Source of the DNA: Streptomyces violaceorubidus
GTDB taxonomy: Bacteria > Actinomycetota > Actinomycetes > Streptomycetales > Streptomycetaceae
Assembly: GCF_000717995.1 (NCBI RefSeq)
Contig: NZ_JODM01000001.1
Span: forward strand, 620,001 to 684,000
DNA: 64,000 bases
Reading direction: 5' to 3'
Every line of letters begins with the position of its first letter. Positions within the stretch are counted from its first letter, which is position 1. Under the pieces are notes generated by a model, which was not told the DNA's origin, did no database searches, and saw only the letters and a list, made by a program, of their open reading frames with translations. The position numbers were made by a program, and so were the translations under genes. This document shows, piece by piece, positions 54,101-62,280 of the stretch.

Positions 54101-55620
54101 CGGGCCGCGGCATCGTCCGCCTCGGCCGTGTCGAGCTGCCGCAGGAACTCATCGGCGGACGACGTCCTGTTCTGCACGTCGGAGGCGGTGGCCTGGAAGA
54201 TCAGGTCGTCCAGTGCCGCAGAAACGCTGTCGGACGCCGCGGACGGACGGAGCCCGCCCTCTGCCGCGAGCCGGTCGACCAGGGCGCCGCGGACGTCGGC
54301 GGGCGGCTTGCCGGTCAGCAGCAGATACGAGACGGCTCCGATACCGAAGACGTCGAGGTCCACCGGGTCGGCGAACTCTCTGGCGGCCTCCGGGGCGAGG
54401 TACACCTGGGCGACGTCGGCCACCAGTCCGGAGTCCAGCGGTGTCTGCCCGAGACTGAGGTGCGAGGTGGTGTCGAAGTCCCTGGCGGCGGTCTGCCAGT
54501 CGGCGATCCGCAGCACCGGTTCCGTGCCGTCCTCACGCGCCGACACGTACACCGAGCGCGCCGACAGCGCCCGGTGGTACAGCGACCGGTCGTGGGCGTA
54601 ACGGACGGCGTCGGCGAGCTGCCGCACCAGGTCCAGGCGCACGGAAGGAGTGAGCCGGTCGCCGTACGCGTCCAGGTACGCGTCAAGCCGCAGGTCCGAC
54701 TCCCGGTGCCGGAAGAGAATCGCCGGGCCGCCCTGGTGCTCACGGATCTGGACGGCCTGGACGATGCCCCGGTGGTTGATGCCCTGGAGGACCTGGTACT
54801 CGCGCAGAGCCGCCCGGTCCACCCGGCCCCGCTGCTCCGCGGACGCGGCCTGGCCCGACAGATAGATCCGGACCCTGCCGCTCTCCTTCACCAGGGCGTC
54901 GTCGCGTACGGCGAGCCGGTCCTCCCAGCCGGGGCCCGCGTCCAGCGCGCGCGGCGCGAGCCGCCAGTCGTCACCGAAGCGCAGATGGCTGGTTGAGTGG
55001 CTGATCCCGATCCGCTTCATCAGCATTTCGAGCCGCTGGCTGTCCTGCGGGGTCACGCGCCAGCTCTCCCGCTCCGGCGGCAGTCCGAGTAGACCGTCCC
55101 AGATGCCGGGCAGCTTGCTCGTACCGTCGTTGCGTCCGTACACCGACGCGCGCTGGAATTCGTCCAGCTCGCTCATCAGGTCGGGGTCGTGCAGGAAGAC
55201 CGCCGGCTTGATGAAGGGAATCTTCGCCTCGGGAATCCCCGCCGCGTGCGCGGCGCGCTCCAGCTGTGCCTTGAGTTCCTTGGCCTTGAGGTCGGTGAGG
55301 TGCAGGGGATTGCGCAGCGTCCGCACCCGGTCACCGTGGAACTGCCAGGTGTCCCCGTGGTTCACCACCCGGCCCGGGTGGCCCTTGAGCTCCAGCAGGT
55401 AGACGCCACCGGGCACGGCGATCAGCAGATCGCACTCGTTGACCCGGCCCGTGACACCGGTGAACCGGAACGTCGCCCACGCCCGGTACGGCTCGGCGTT
55501 CGGCATCAGCTGCCGTACGTGCTCCAGGCCCTCCTGCTCCCACCGGAAACTCGACCGACGGGGCTGGAACCAGTGCTCGCGACGCGCCGGGAGACCTGGC
55601 TTGGCAGCGGTCGGCGTCAC
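51193..55620 (-). CDS. pglW: BREX-2 serine/threonine kinase PglW
   Basis: This 1475-residue protein is PglW, the first gene of BREX-2. An N-terminal NERD domain (residues about 25-130) has NECDLLIAVPGGVYLLELKG, the nuclease-related motif. A first kinase-like domain has YHRALSARSVYVS near 351 and IADWQTAARD near 374, with HRA instead of HRD, so it is probably inactive. A second kinase has VRHRDIKPDNLGLFK near 658 and MLFDFSLAD near 680, which appear functional. Two HTH-like segments follow (AETVGRLLDIPPHTISRARG, AKALGVSQPTVSGNL), then a C-terminal ATPase-associated region. The GTG at 55620 is preceded by GGAGG. Confidence 0.93.
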   Translation of the reverse strand: MTPTAAKPGLPARREHWFQPRRSSFRWEQEGLEHVRQLMPNAEPYRAWATFRFTGVTGRVNECDLLIAVPGGVYLLELKGHPGRVVNHGDTWQFHGDRVRTLRNPLHLTDLKAKELKAQLERAAHAAGIPEAKIPFIKPAVFLHDPDLMSELDEFQRASVYGRNDGTSKLPGIWDGLLGLPPERESWRVTPQDSQRLEMLMKRIGISHSTSHLRFGDDWRLAPRALDAGPGWEDRLAVRDDALVKESGRVRIYLSGQAASAEQRGRVDRAALREYQVLQGINHRGIVQAVQIREHQGGPAILFRHRESDLRLDAYLDAYGDRLTPSVRLDLVRQLADAVRYAHDRSLYHRALSARSVYVSAREDGTEPVLRIADWQTAARDFDTTSHLSLGQTPLDSGLVADVAQVYLAPEAAREFADPVDLDVFGIGAVSYLLLTGKPPADVRGALVDRLAAEGGLRPSAASDSVSAALDDLIFQATASDVQNRTSSADEFLRQLDTAEADDAAARRGAVEVADPLSAKAGCRLDAEWEVVRVLGTGATARALLVRRVEDGVPDPSSLRVFKVALDREKDARLHAEAKALREVGGNRIVKLLAPPRELGGHTVLEIEYAGGFRPADDREAVSLGSRLRNEGRLGYAQLERFGNDLFEALDSLAARGVRHRDIKPDNLGLFKRSDGSWQLMLFDFSLADASDQDLHAGTRGYLDPFLGGSRRSRFDDHAEWYAAAVTLHEMASGERPVWGDGQGDPLTVPEAELYVARELFEPALAEGLTEFFGKALHRDVEQRFDSLRQLQEAWRQVFRRADSTRPPTTPATVDTQAADIEDAREQAAAAANLSTPLHAAGLSPRAVSVAAGLGAETVGRLLDIPPHTISRARGAGNVIRKELNRRHRQWTQQLRKRATAKQPVRVAADTPVEPLESVETLAARLVPTEGGPRTRPRRDIVLATLGLPGVAEAADLPPWPAQSAIAKALGVSQPTVSGNLSVAIEQWAALPWLETIRDELVTILSEQGRVMTARELATELRVRYRPHDEDGTEDRAGLQTQALAVVRAAAEIEARRDDAAAAGDSDEEGASRFAVLRRGSTVLLALVDLPGSDDPTPVELAEYATLLGRAAEQVAARDPLPGGGTALRELRAVPAPEGMTPLADTRLLTLAAALAGGVAVTPRFELFPLDLGLDRALRISQAAAGVRPGIGIGADELMSRVGSRFPGLATLAGVTYVEWEEALAEAHFPLEYDRDRRRFFPLTRDSEQSRPAFTGSVLTSTGALYDAAQGQLAEGRDPRRVMEVRLQEVVRRGGFLALTVRGVQLPGTAERLAARFGVLAVDVDELFLAALRTLADEQHVRWGALLKADAKFAGTGRIGPALASYTRLAAERVAARCTTLAEQAGPRTVLLAHRASLVARYWEAGGRELLVSLQEAARRPASVPHGLWLLVPMDDPQATPALDGRTVDVVDRMSEWVVLEGLFMKELEGLLEAG

Positions 55621-55647
55621 GGTGGGGTCCTCCGGTCATGGACTGGC

Positions 55648-55677
55648 GTCGTAATGGAGCAAGCCTAGCGATGCCAA
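55648..55677 (-). promoter_or_regulatory. Candidate pglW promoter
   Basis: On the minus strand TTGGCA (55677-55672) and TACGAC (55653-55648) are 18 bases apart, about 35 bases upstream of the GTG. The -10 box is imperfect. Nothing else is recognised in the 218-base gap between pglW and the LuxR-type gene. Confidence 0.4.
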
Positions 55678-55838
55678 GCGCGGAGCCAGGGGCCCCTTCC
55701 GGCGGCTGCACGCCGGCTCGATTGTCAGCCGCGGACTCGGGAGGGACGACGGTTCGCCGCGCCGGGCAGCGATAGTGTGGCGAGCCTTCAAGCGCTGCGA
55801 TACTCAGGACCCCGTAACGTCTGGCCCGTGAGGCGGCC

Positions 55839-58754
55839 CTACCGCGCTGCCCCGGCATCCGTCAGTGTGCCGTCGACCGCGTCGCGTAGTTGGGCGCGGG
55901 TGGTGATGCCGAGCTTGGGGAAGACGCGGTAGAGGTGGGAGCCGACCGTGCGGGGGGAGAGGAACAGCTTCTCGCCGATCTCGCGGTTCGTCAGGCCGCG
56001 GGCCGCGAGCCGGACGATCTGTTGCTGTTGCGGGGTGAGTCGGGTGAGTGCGCCGGGTGCGACGCTGTTCGCCTCGATGCCGGCGGCCCGGAGTTCCGCC
56101 TTCGCGCGTTCGATCCACGGGCGGGCGCCGAGCCGGCGGAACGTGTCGAGGGCTTCGGTCAGCAGCGGGCGGGCCTCCGCGATACGGCGTCGGCGGCGCA
56201 GCCACTCTCCGTAGTCCAGCCGGGTCTGGGCCCGCTCGAAGGGCCACTGCTCGCCCGCTTCGTCCGCCAGCGCCGCCCGGAAGTGCCGTTCGGCGTGCTC
56301 CGGTTCGGCGAGCAGGGCGCGGCTTCGTTCGACCAGGGAGGAGGCACGCGCCGACAGGCCGGTGCCCAGGCGCCGTGCCGATCGCTCGAGTAGGACCGCG
56401 GCGGATTCGCGCCGGTCCCGGCGGACGGCCGCCGCGGCGAGTTCGGCCAGGACGGTGTGGGAGACGTGGTAGTGGACCGGGTCGCCGTCCTCGGTGAAGG
56501 CGGAGCGGAACCGCGCGTACGCGGTGTCGTAGTCGCCCTCGGCCACCGCGGCCAGCCCCAGGGCGCGGTGGGCGAAGACCGCGACGGAGCGGCTCTCCAG
56601 CGGATCGACGAGGGCCAGGGCCCGCTCGGCGTTCCGGCGTGCCTCGGCCGGGTCACCGAGCAGCGCCAGCACGGTCGCGTCGAGGGCTCGTGCGCACGCC
56701 TCGGCGTGAGCCAGTCCGGCCTGCGAGGCCACCTCCGTGATCTCGGCGGCCACCGTGCGGGCCTCGGCCCAGCGGCCCTGCTCCAGATAGGCCCAGCCTG
56801 CGGCGCAGGCCAGCCCGGCCGGCAGCGGACCGAGGGCCTGCCAGCGGCCGAACGCCTCGTCGAAGGTCGCGGCGGCCAGCGTGGTCCGGTCGAGGAGCCA
56901 GGCCACGACGGCGAGGGCGGTCAGGGAACCGGCGTCGTCCCCGGCCGCGGCGATCAGCCGGGGCAGCGCCGGGGCCAGGGACGCTCCCACACTGGGCGGG
57001 TCGGAGACGGCCAGGGTCCAGGCGCGCAGCGCACCACCCGCGGGCGAGTCCGGCAGCTGGGAGAGCAGGGCCTCGATGCGCTGCCGCTGGGACTCCTCGC
57101 CCGAGTAGTAGCGGACCACCGCCGCCGCGGCGAGCGCGTCCAGCAGGTGGGGCGACCGGGCGTCCGCCGCCTCCCCGGCGATGCGCGACAGCAGCGCGAA
57201 GGCGGCCGTGTGGTGCGCACCCACCGTCATGAGCTGCCCCGTCGCCAGCGCGGCCCGGCTGAGCAGCGCCGGGTCGTCCGTGCGCTTGCGGACCTCGGCG
57301 GCCATGTGTTCCACCCAGCCGAGCTGGCCGGTGAGGACGGCCGCGCCCGCGGCGTCGGCCAGCAGCCGCGCCTGGTCCGCGCGGCGCGGGCTGAGTTGCG
57401 CGGCGCGCTCCAAGGCGGCGGCAGCGGCCGCGTGGCCGCCCCGGCGCCGGGCCAGGAGGGCCGCCGACACCTGCGCGTCGGGCCGTACGGTCGCGGCGGC
57501 GAGGTGCCAGGCCCGCCGGTCGGGCTCCTCGCCCAGCAGCCGGGCCAGGGCCAGGTGCGCACGTCTGCGCTCCTCGAAGGGCGCGGCGTGGTAGACCGCC
57601 GAGCGGACGAGCGGGTGACGGAAGGAGACCCCGCCGCTGTCCCGTCGTACGAGATCGGCCCGTTCGGCGGGTGCCCACACCGTGTCGGCCGCCTCAGGCA
57701 GGCCCCGTGCGGCCGCCGGGGCGTCCGCCGCGTCGGCGGCGGCGAGCAGCAGCAGGGCGCGGCGGGTGGTGTCGGGCAGGTGCCGCAGGTGCCGCGCGAA
57801 GACCTCTTCCAGCCGGTCGGTGACGGGCAGTGGGCCCTCCCGTCCGGCGCCCTCCGGCTGTCCGCTCGCGGCGGCGCGGGCCAGCTCGACCAGGGCCAGC
57901 GGGTTGCCCGCCGCCTCCTGGAGGATCCGGGCCCGGGTGCGCCCGGTGGGCGGCCCCGGCTGCTCGTCGAGCAGTCGGTTCGCCGCGTCCCCGCTCAGGG
58001 GGCCGATCGCCAGGCGCTCGTACCCCGTGTCGAATCCGGGCAGCGAGGCGGCGGCGCGCACGCCCATCAGCAGCGTCACGGGTTCGCTGTCCATGCGCCG
58101 GGCCACGAAGGAGAGCACGTCCAGTGACGCACGGTCGATCCACTGGGCGTCGTCGACCACCACCAGCAGCGGCGCCGGTTCCGCGAGATCCGACACCAGG
58201 GTCAGCACCGCCAGGCCGACGAGCAGGGCGTCGGAGGGCGCGGCACGGTCGGCCAGCCCCAGAGCGGCCCCGAGCGAGGAACGCTGCCGTGCGGGCAGCC
58301 CGTCCAGGTCTCCGAGGACCGGGCGGAGCAGCTGGTGCAGACCGGCGAAGGCGAGATGCTGCTCGGACTCGCTGCCGACCGCTCGCAGCACCCGGTGTCC
58401 GGCCCCGCGCGTCCGCCGTACGGCGAGGTCGAGCAGGGTGCTCTTGCCGACCCCCGGTTCACCCTCGACGACCAGCACCGCGCTGCGGGTCCGGCCGGCG
58501 GCGACGCGCCGCATGAGGTCCGCGCTCTCGGTCTCCCGGCCCAGTGCGGTCGGGCCGGGGTCGGCGGTTTCGGTTTCCCGGTCCAGCGCGGTGGGGCCGA
58601 GGTCGGCGGTTTCGGTTTCCCGGTCCAGTGCGGTCGGGCCGAGGTCGGCGGTTTCGGTTTCCCGGCTCACCGCGGTCGGGCCGAGGTCCGTGGCCGGACT
58701 CCGGTCCGCTCGAGCGCTTCCACCGTTCGACACAGCTGCTCCAGAAACTGGCAT
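55839..58754 (-). CDS. LuxR-type large ATP-binding regulator (LAL family)
   Basis: This 971-residue protein has an N-terminal tail with tandem repeats, an AAA/NACHT-like ATPase domain (Walker A EGEPGVGKST at residues 97-106, Walker B LLVVVDDAQWIDRAS near 202), a long TPR-like helical middle and a C-terminal LuxR HTH (LTPQQQQIVRLAARGLTNRE, then LFLSPRTVGSHLYRVFPKLG). It is a pathway-type transcriptional activator that uses ATP; the inducer and target genes are unknown. The ATG at 58754 is 7 bases from TACTGT, so it is probably leaderless. It ends 219 bases upstream of pglW and has the same orientation, but is not part of BREX. Confidence 0.92.
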   Translation of the reverse strand: MPVSGAAVSNGGSARADRSPATDLGPTAVSRETETADLGPTALDRETETADLGPTALDRETETADPGPTALGRETESADLMRRVAAGRTRSAVLVVEGEPGVGKSTLLDLAVRRTRGAGHRVLRAVGSESEQHLAFAGLHQLLRPVLGDLDGLPARQRSSLGAALGLADRAAPSDALLVGLAVLTLVSDLAEPAPLLVVVDDAQWIDRASLDVLSFVARRMDSEPVTLLMGVRAAASLPGFDTGYERLAIGPLSGDAANRLLDEQPGPPTGRTRARILQEAAGNPLALVELARAAASGQPEGAGREGPLPVTDRLEEVFARHLRHLPDTTRRALLLLAAADAADAPAAARGLPEAADTVWAPAERADLVRRDSGGVSFRHPLVRSAVYHAAPFEERRRAHLALARLLGEEPDRRAWHLAAATVRPDAQVSAALLARRRGGHAAAAAALERAAQLSPRRADQARLLADAAGAAVLTGQLGWVEHMAAEVRKRTDDPALLSRAALATGQLMTVGAHHTAAFALLSRIAGEAADARSPHLLDALAAAAVVRYYSGEESQRQRIEALLSQLPDSPAGGALRAWTLAVSDPPSVGASLAPALPRLIAAAGDDAGSLTALAVVAWLLDRTTLAAATFDEAFGRWQALGPLPAGLACAAGWAYLEQGRWAEARTVAAEITEVASQAGLAHAEACARALDATVLALLGDPAEARRNAERALALVDPLESRSVAVFAHRALGLAAVAEGDYDTAYARFRSAFTEDGDPVHYHVSHTVLAELAAAAVRRDRRESAAVLLERSARRLGTGLSARASSLVERSRALLAEPEHAERHFRAALADEAGEQWPFERAQTRLDYGEWLRRRRRIAEARPLLTEALDTFRRLGARPWIERAKAELRAAGIEANSVAPGALTRLTPQQQQIVRLAARGLTNREIGEKLFLSPRTVGSHLYRVFPKLGITTRAQLRDAVDGTLTDAGAAR
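58521..58688 (-). repeat. Four 42-bp coding tandem repeats
   Basis: Residues 23-78 of the LuxR-type protein consist of four 14-residue units close to DLGPTALDRETETA. The second and third are identical in protein. The repeat lies just before the ATPase domain. Confidence 0.9.
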
Positions 58755-58993
58755 TTGTACGACAGTAGCGGGGCGGCGGCGCGGCCGTGGGGCGGCGGCG
58801 GGACCGCCCCGCCACGGTCCCGCACGGAAGGCCCGGCTCTTCGGCGCCTACGCCCGGCGCAGCGCCGTGGCCGAGGCGAGGCCGGATGCCGTGGACGTCC
58901 TGGGCCCCGACCTGGCCCGTCAGGTCGTCGAGGAGGAACAGGCCCGGCTCGGACTGGGCGACGGGCGGCCCGCACAACCATCCCGAGGGCCTG

Positions 58994-59923
58994 TCAGGTC
59001 CGGGCTGCCACTTGACGGCACGCCTCCACGTACCCGCGCACCAGCGTCCGCCCCTCGTCCTCGCGGCGCCGGGCCAGGGCGTAGCGGCTGGGAGCCAGGC
59101 CGCGGACCGGGCGGGTGACGACGCCGCCCAGAGTGATCAGCGGGGCGTTTCCGGTGGCCACGAGGCAGATGCCGAGGCCCGCGACCAGGGCCTCGTACGT
59201 CTCCTCCGTGCCGGATATCTCGGCGCCGACGCGCGGAGGCCGGGCGTCCGGTCCGTCGAGCGCGCGCCGTTCGTCCAGCGCCAGCCAGAAGTCGCGCAGC
59301 ACCCCCGCCTCCGGGGGCAGGGCGAGGAACGGCTCGTGGGTCAGGTCCGCGAAGTCGATCTCCTCGCGGGCGGCGAGGGGGTGGGTGCCGGGCAGGGCGA
59401 CCAGGCGGGGTTCCTCGGCGACCACCGTCCAGGCGTAGCGGTCGGCGTCGGGCAGCGGCAGCCACACGTACGCGACGTCGGCGGTGCCGTCGGACAGGCC
59501 CGCGGTCGGGTCCTCCCAGGTCACCTGCCGCAGCCGCAGGACCGCCTCCGGGTGGGCCGCCGTGAATCGGGAGCGGATCGCCGGCAGCAGGCCGCCGCGG
59601 CCGGGGCTGGTGCTCATGCCGACGACGAGGGTGCCGCGCCGGGCCGCCCGCGCCGCCTCCACCGCCGCCGCGCCCTCGGTCCAGTCGGCCAGCACCCGCC
59701 GGGCGTGCGGCAGCAGCGCCGTACCGGCCTCGGTGAGGGTCACACCCTGGCGGTCACGGCGGAACAGTTCGGCCCCCAACTGCCGCTCCAGGGCTCGGAT
59801 CTGCTTGCTCAACGCGGGCTGCGACACGTACAGGCGCTCGGCCGCACGCGTGAAGTGCAGTTCCTCGGCCACCGCCGCGAAGTAGCGCAGCTCCCGCACG
59901 TGTACGTCCGTCGTCATGCCCAT
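58994..59923 (-). CDS. LysR-family regulator
   Basis: This 309-residue protein has the N-terminal LysR HTH (LRYFAAVAEELHFTRAAERL, YVSQPALSKQIRALE) and a normal substrate-binding domain (GTLVVGMSTSPGRGGLLPAI). It diverges from the short-chain dehydrogenase at 60018, the classic arrangement in which a LysR protein controls its neighbour. An ATG at 59917 is an alternative start. The inducer is not predictable. A possible gene remnant lies in the 239-base gap to the LuxR-type gene. Confidence 0.92.
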   Translation of the reverse strand: MGMTTDVHVRELRYFAAVAEELHFTRAAERLYVSQPALSKQIRALERQLGAELFRRDRQGVTLTEAGTALLPHARRVLADWTEGAAAVEAARAARRGTLVVGMSTSPGRGGLLPAIRSRFTAAHPEAVLRLRQVTWEDPTAGLSDGTADVAYVWLPLPDADRYAWTVVAEEPRLVALPGTHPLAAREEIDFADLTHEPFLALPPEAGVLRDFWLALDERRALDGPDARPPRVGAEISGTEETYEALVAGLGICLVATGNAPLITLGGVVTRPVRGLAPSRYALARRREDEGRTLVRGYVEACRQVAART

Positions 59924-60017
59924 TGGCTATCACCGCGGGTCTTGGACCGGCAACCGACGTGTGGCCCAGGCTGGTTGGCGTCGGAGCAGGGGAACCGAGG
60001 GAACCAGGGAGTCGGAA

Positions 60018-60848
60018 ATGAACAAGGTGTGGCTGATCACCGGTGCGAGCAGCGGCTTCGGGCGGGCGATCGCCGAGGCGGCCCTGGCCGACGGCGACGT
60101 CGTGGTCGGTGCGGCACGGCGTCCCGAGGCACTCGACGATCTTGTGGCCGCTCACCCGGACCAGATGGAGGCGCTGCGCCTGGACGTCGCGGACACGGCC
60201 GCCGCCGGGGACGCCGTACGGGACGTGGTGGCGCGGCACGGGCGGGTCGACGTGCTCGTCAACAACGCGGGCCGCACGCACGTGGGGGCCCTGGAGGAGA
60301 CCGGCGAGGACGAGCTGCGCGCGCTGTTCGACGTGCACGTCTTCGGACCGGCCGCGCTGACGCGCGCGGTGCTGCCGTCCATGCGGGAGCGGCGCTCGGG
60401 AGCGATCGTGCAGATGAGCAGCATGGGCGGGCAGATGTCCTTCGCGGGCTTCTCGGCGTACAGCGGCACCAAGTTCGCCCTGGAGGGCATGTCCGAGGGG
60501 CTCGCGGACGAGGTCCGGGACTTCGGGATCAAGGTGCTGATTGTCGAGCCGGGCTCCTTCCGCACGGGTCTGTTCGAGCCCGGGAACGCCGGGATCAGCG
60601 TCGACAGCGGCGCGTACCCCAAGGTCGGCGAGACCCGCGGGATGATCGCCGCGGGCGACGGCAGCCAGGGCGGCGACCCGGCCAAGGCGGCGGCGGTCAT
60701 CCGCGCGGCCCTCGCGGCCGAGCACACCCCGTTGCGCCTGCCGCTGGGCGACGACGGCGTCGGCGCGGTCCTCGGCCACCTCGACCAGGTCCGCGAGGAG
60801 GTCGAGGCCTGGGAGAAGCAGACCAGGGCCACGGCCTTCGACGACTGA
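60018..60848 (+). CDS. Short-chain dehydrogenase/reductase
   Basis: This 276-residue classical SDR oxidoreductase uses NAD(P)H. The cofactor motif is LITGASSGFGRAIAEAAL near residue 5, NNAGRTHVG is the stabilising motif, the catalytic Ser/Tyr/Lys are in VQMSSMGG and FSAYSGTKFALEGMSE, and EPGSFRTGLF follows. The second Gly position in SSGFG is typical of the DUF1776-like/oxidoreductase subgroup. GGGAG stands 7 bases before the ATG. The substrate is unknown, and its control by the divergent LysR protein is likely. Confidence 0.93.
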   Translation: MNKVWLITGASSGFGRAIAEAALADGDVVVGAARRPEALDDLVAAHPDQMEALRLDVADTAAAGDAVRDVVARHGRVDVLVNNAGRTHVGALEETGEDELRALFDVHVFGPAALTRAVLPSMRERRSGAIVQMSSMGGQMSFAGFSAYSGTKFALEGMSEGLADEVRDFGIKVLIVEPGSFRTGLFEPGNAGISVDSGAYPKVGETRGMIAAGDGSQGGDPAKAAAVIRAALAAEHTPLRLPLGDDGVGAVLGHLDQVREEVEAWEKQTRATAFDD

Positions 60849-60987
60849 GCCGCACCGGGGCGGGCGTCGCCCGGCGCGCCCGCGACCCGCGCACCGGGGC
60901 CGCGCACCACCCCTCGCGCGGACCCCGCTTACGATGCGCGAGGCCGCACCCGTCGCCGCACCCCTCTGGAACAGGAGCACGGTACCC

Positions 60988-62133
60988 GTGTCGATACCGC
61001 CACCGCCGGGACCCCAAGGGCAGTACCCCCAGGGCCCGTACGCTCCGCAGTGGGGCCGGCCCCTCGCGCCGTACCCCCGGCAGGCTCCCGTGAACGGGCT
61101 CGCCATCGCCGCGTTCGTGCTCGGGGTCCTGTGCTTCGTGCCGGCCGTCGGTCTCGTGCTGGGGCTGGTCGCGCTGGCCGGGATCCGGAAGCGGGGCGAG
61201 CGGGGCAAGGGGTTCGCGGTGGCCGGATGCGTGCTGTCCTCCGTGGGGCTGGCCCTGTGGGTGCTGACGCTCTCCACCGGTGCCGCCGGCGACTTCTGGG
61301 ACGGCTTCCGGGACGCGGCGCGCGGCGAGGGCACCGCCTACTCCCTCAAGAAGGGCCAGTGCTTCACCACCCCGGGCGGCTCCCTCCAGGGGGTGACGTA
61401 CGACGTCGACGAGGTGCCCTGCGCGCAGGAGCACGACGGCGAGGTCTTCGCCGCCTTCGACCTGCCGGACGGGGCCTACCCGGGCGACGCGGAGATCACG
61501 CGCGCCGCCGACGACCGGTGCTACGCCCTCCAGGACGCCTACGCGATGGACCGGTGGGCGCTGCCCGCCGACGTCGACGTGTACTACCTGACCCCGACCT
61601 CCGACAGCTGGCGGACCGGCGACCGCGAGATCACCTGCCTGTTCGGGAACACCGACGAGCGCGACACGCTGACCGGCTCGCTGCGCAACGACGGCGCGCG
61701 GCTCGACCCGGACCAGCACACGTATCTGCTCGCGGAGGGCTACCTGAACCGGGCGATGGACGAGGTGCCGGCGTCGGAGGCCGTCGAGGACGACCTCGCG
61801 GGCTACCGGGTCTGGGCGGGGCAGGTCTCGGAGGCGCTCAGGGGGGAGATCGCGATGCTGGACGGGCACGACTGGCCCGCCGACGCCGAGCGCCCGGTCG
61901 CCGCCCTGACCGACGACCTGCGGGTGGCACAGCGGGAGTGGGGCCTGGCGGCGAAGGCCGCCGACCTCGACGCGTACTACGAGCACTACGGCAAGGGCTA
62001 CGACCTGGTCGTGGCCGACAGCACGGTCACCGCCCGCAAGGCCCTGGGGCTGGCCACCACACCGCCGGACTACGAGGGCGGCGGCGAGGGCGGTGGCGGC
62101 GGCGGGGGAGAGGACCCCGGCGTGGAGGTGTGA
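60988..62133 (+). CDS. DUF4190/septum formation-like membrane protein
   Basis: This 381-residue protein starts with a Pro/Gly/Gln/Tyr-rich tail (PPPPGPQGQYPQGPYAP), then two membrane segments in a DUF4190 domain (NGLAIAAFVLGVLCFVPAVG; GFAVAGCVLSSVGLALWVL). The extracytoplasmic part resembles the septum-formation domain: AYSLKKGQCFTTPG, then VPCAQEHDGEVFAAFDLPD. Four Cys residues may form disulfides. The GTG at 60988 has AGGAG at 60972-60976; an ATG at 60934 would fall at or before the TACGAT -10 box. The C-terminus is a Gly-rich tail. The function is unclear. Confidence 0.82.
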   Translation: MSIPPPPGPQGQYPQGPYAPQWGRPLAPYPRQAPVNGLAIAAFVLGVLCFVPAVGLVLGLVALAGIRKRGERGKGFAVAGCVLSSVGLALWVLTLSTGAAGDFWDGFRDAARGEGTAYSLKKGQCFTTPGGSLQGVTYDVDEVPCAQEHDGEVFAAFDLPDGAYPGDAEITRAADDRCYALQDAYAMDRWALPADVDVYYLTPTSDSWRTGDREITCLFGNTDERDTLTGSLRNDGARLDPDQHTYLLAEGYLNRAMDEVPASEAVEDDLAGYRVWAGQVSEALRGEIAMLDGHDWPADAERPVAALTDDLRVAQREWGLAAKAADLDAYYEHYGKGYDLVVADSTVTARKALGLATTPPDYEGGGEGGGGGGGEDPGVEV

Positions 62134-62280
62134 GGGCGGCTCTTATGGGGAGAAAGTGCCTGCGTAAAGACCTCGGGCCCCACAGGTCATCACATCGAGT
62201 GATTCTCTGGCCTTTGCTTGCCTGAGCCAACCCAGGGTTGCCACGCTGTTGCTGTCTGTACAACCTGATGGGAGCGGCCA

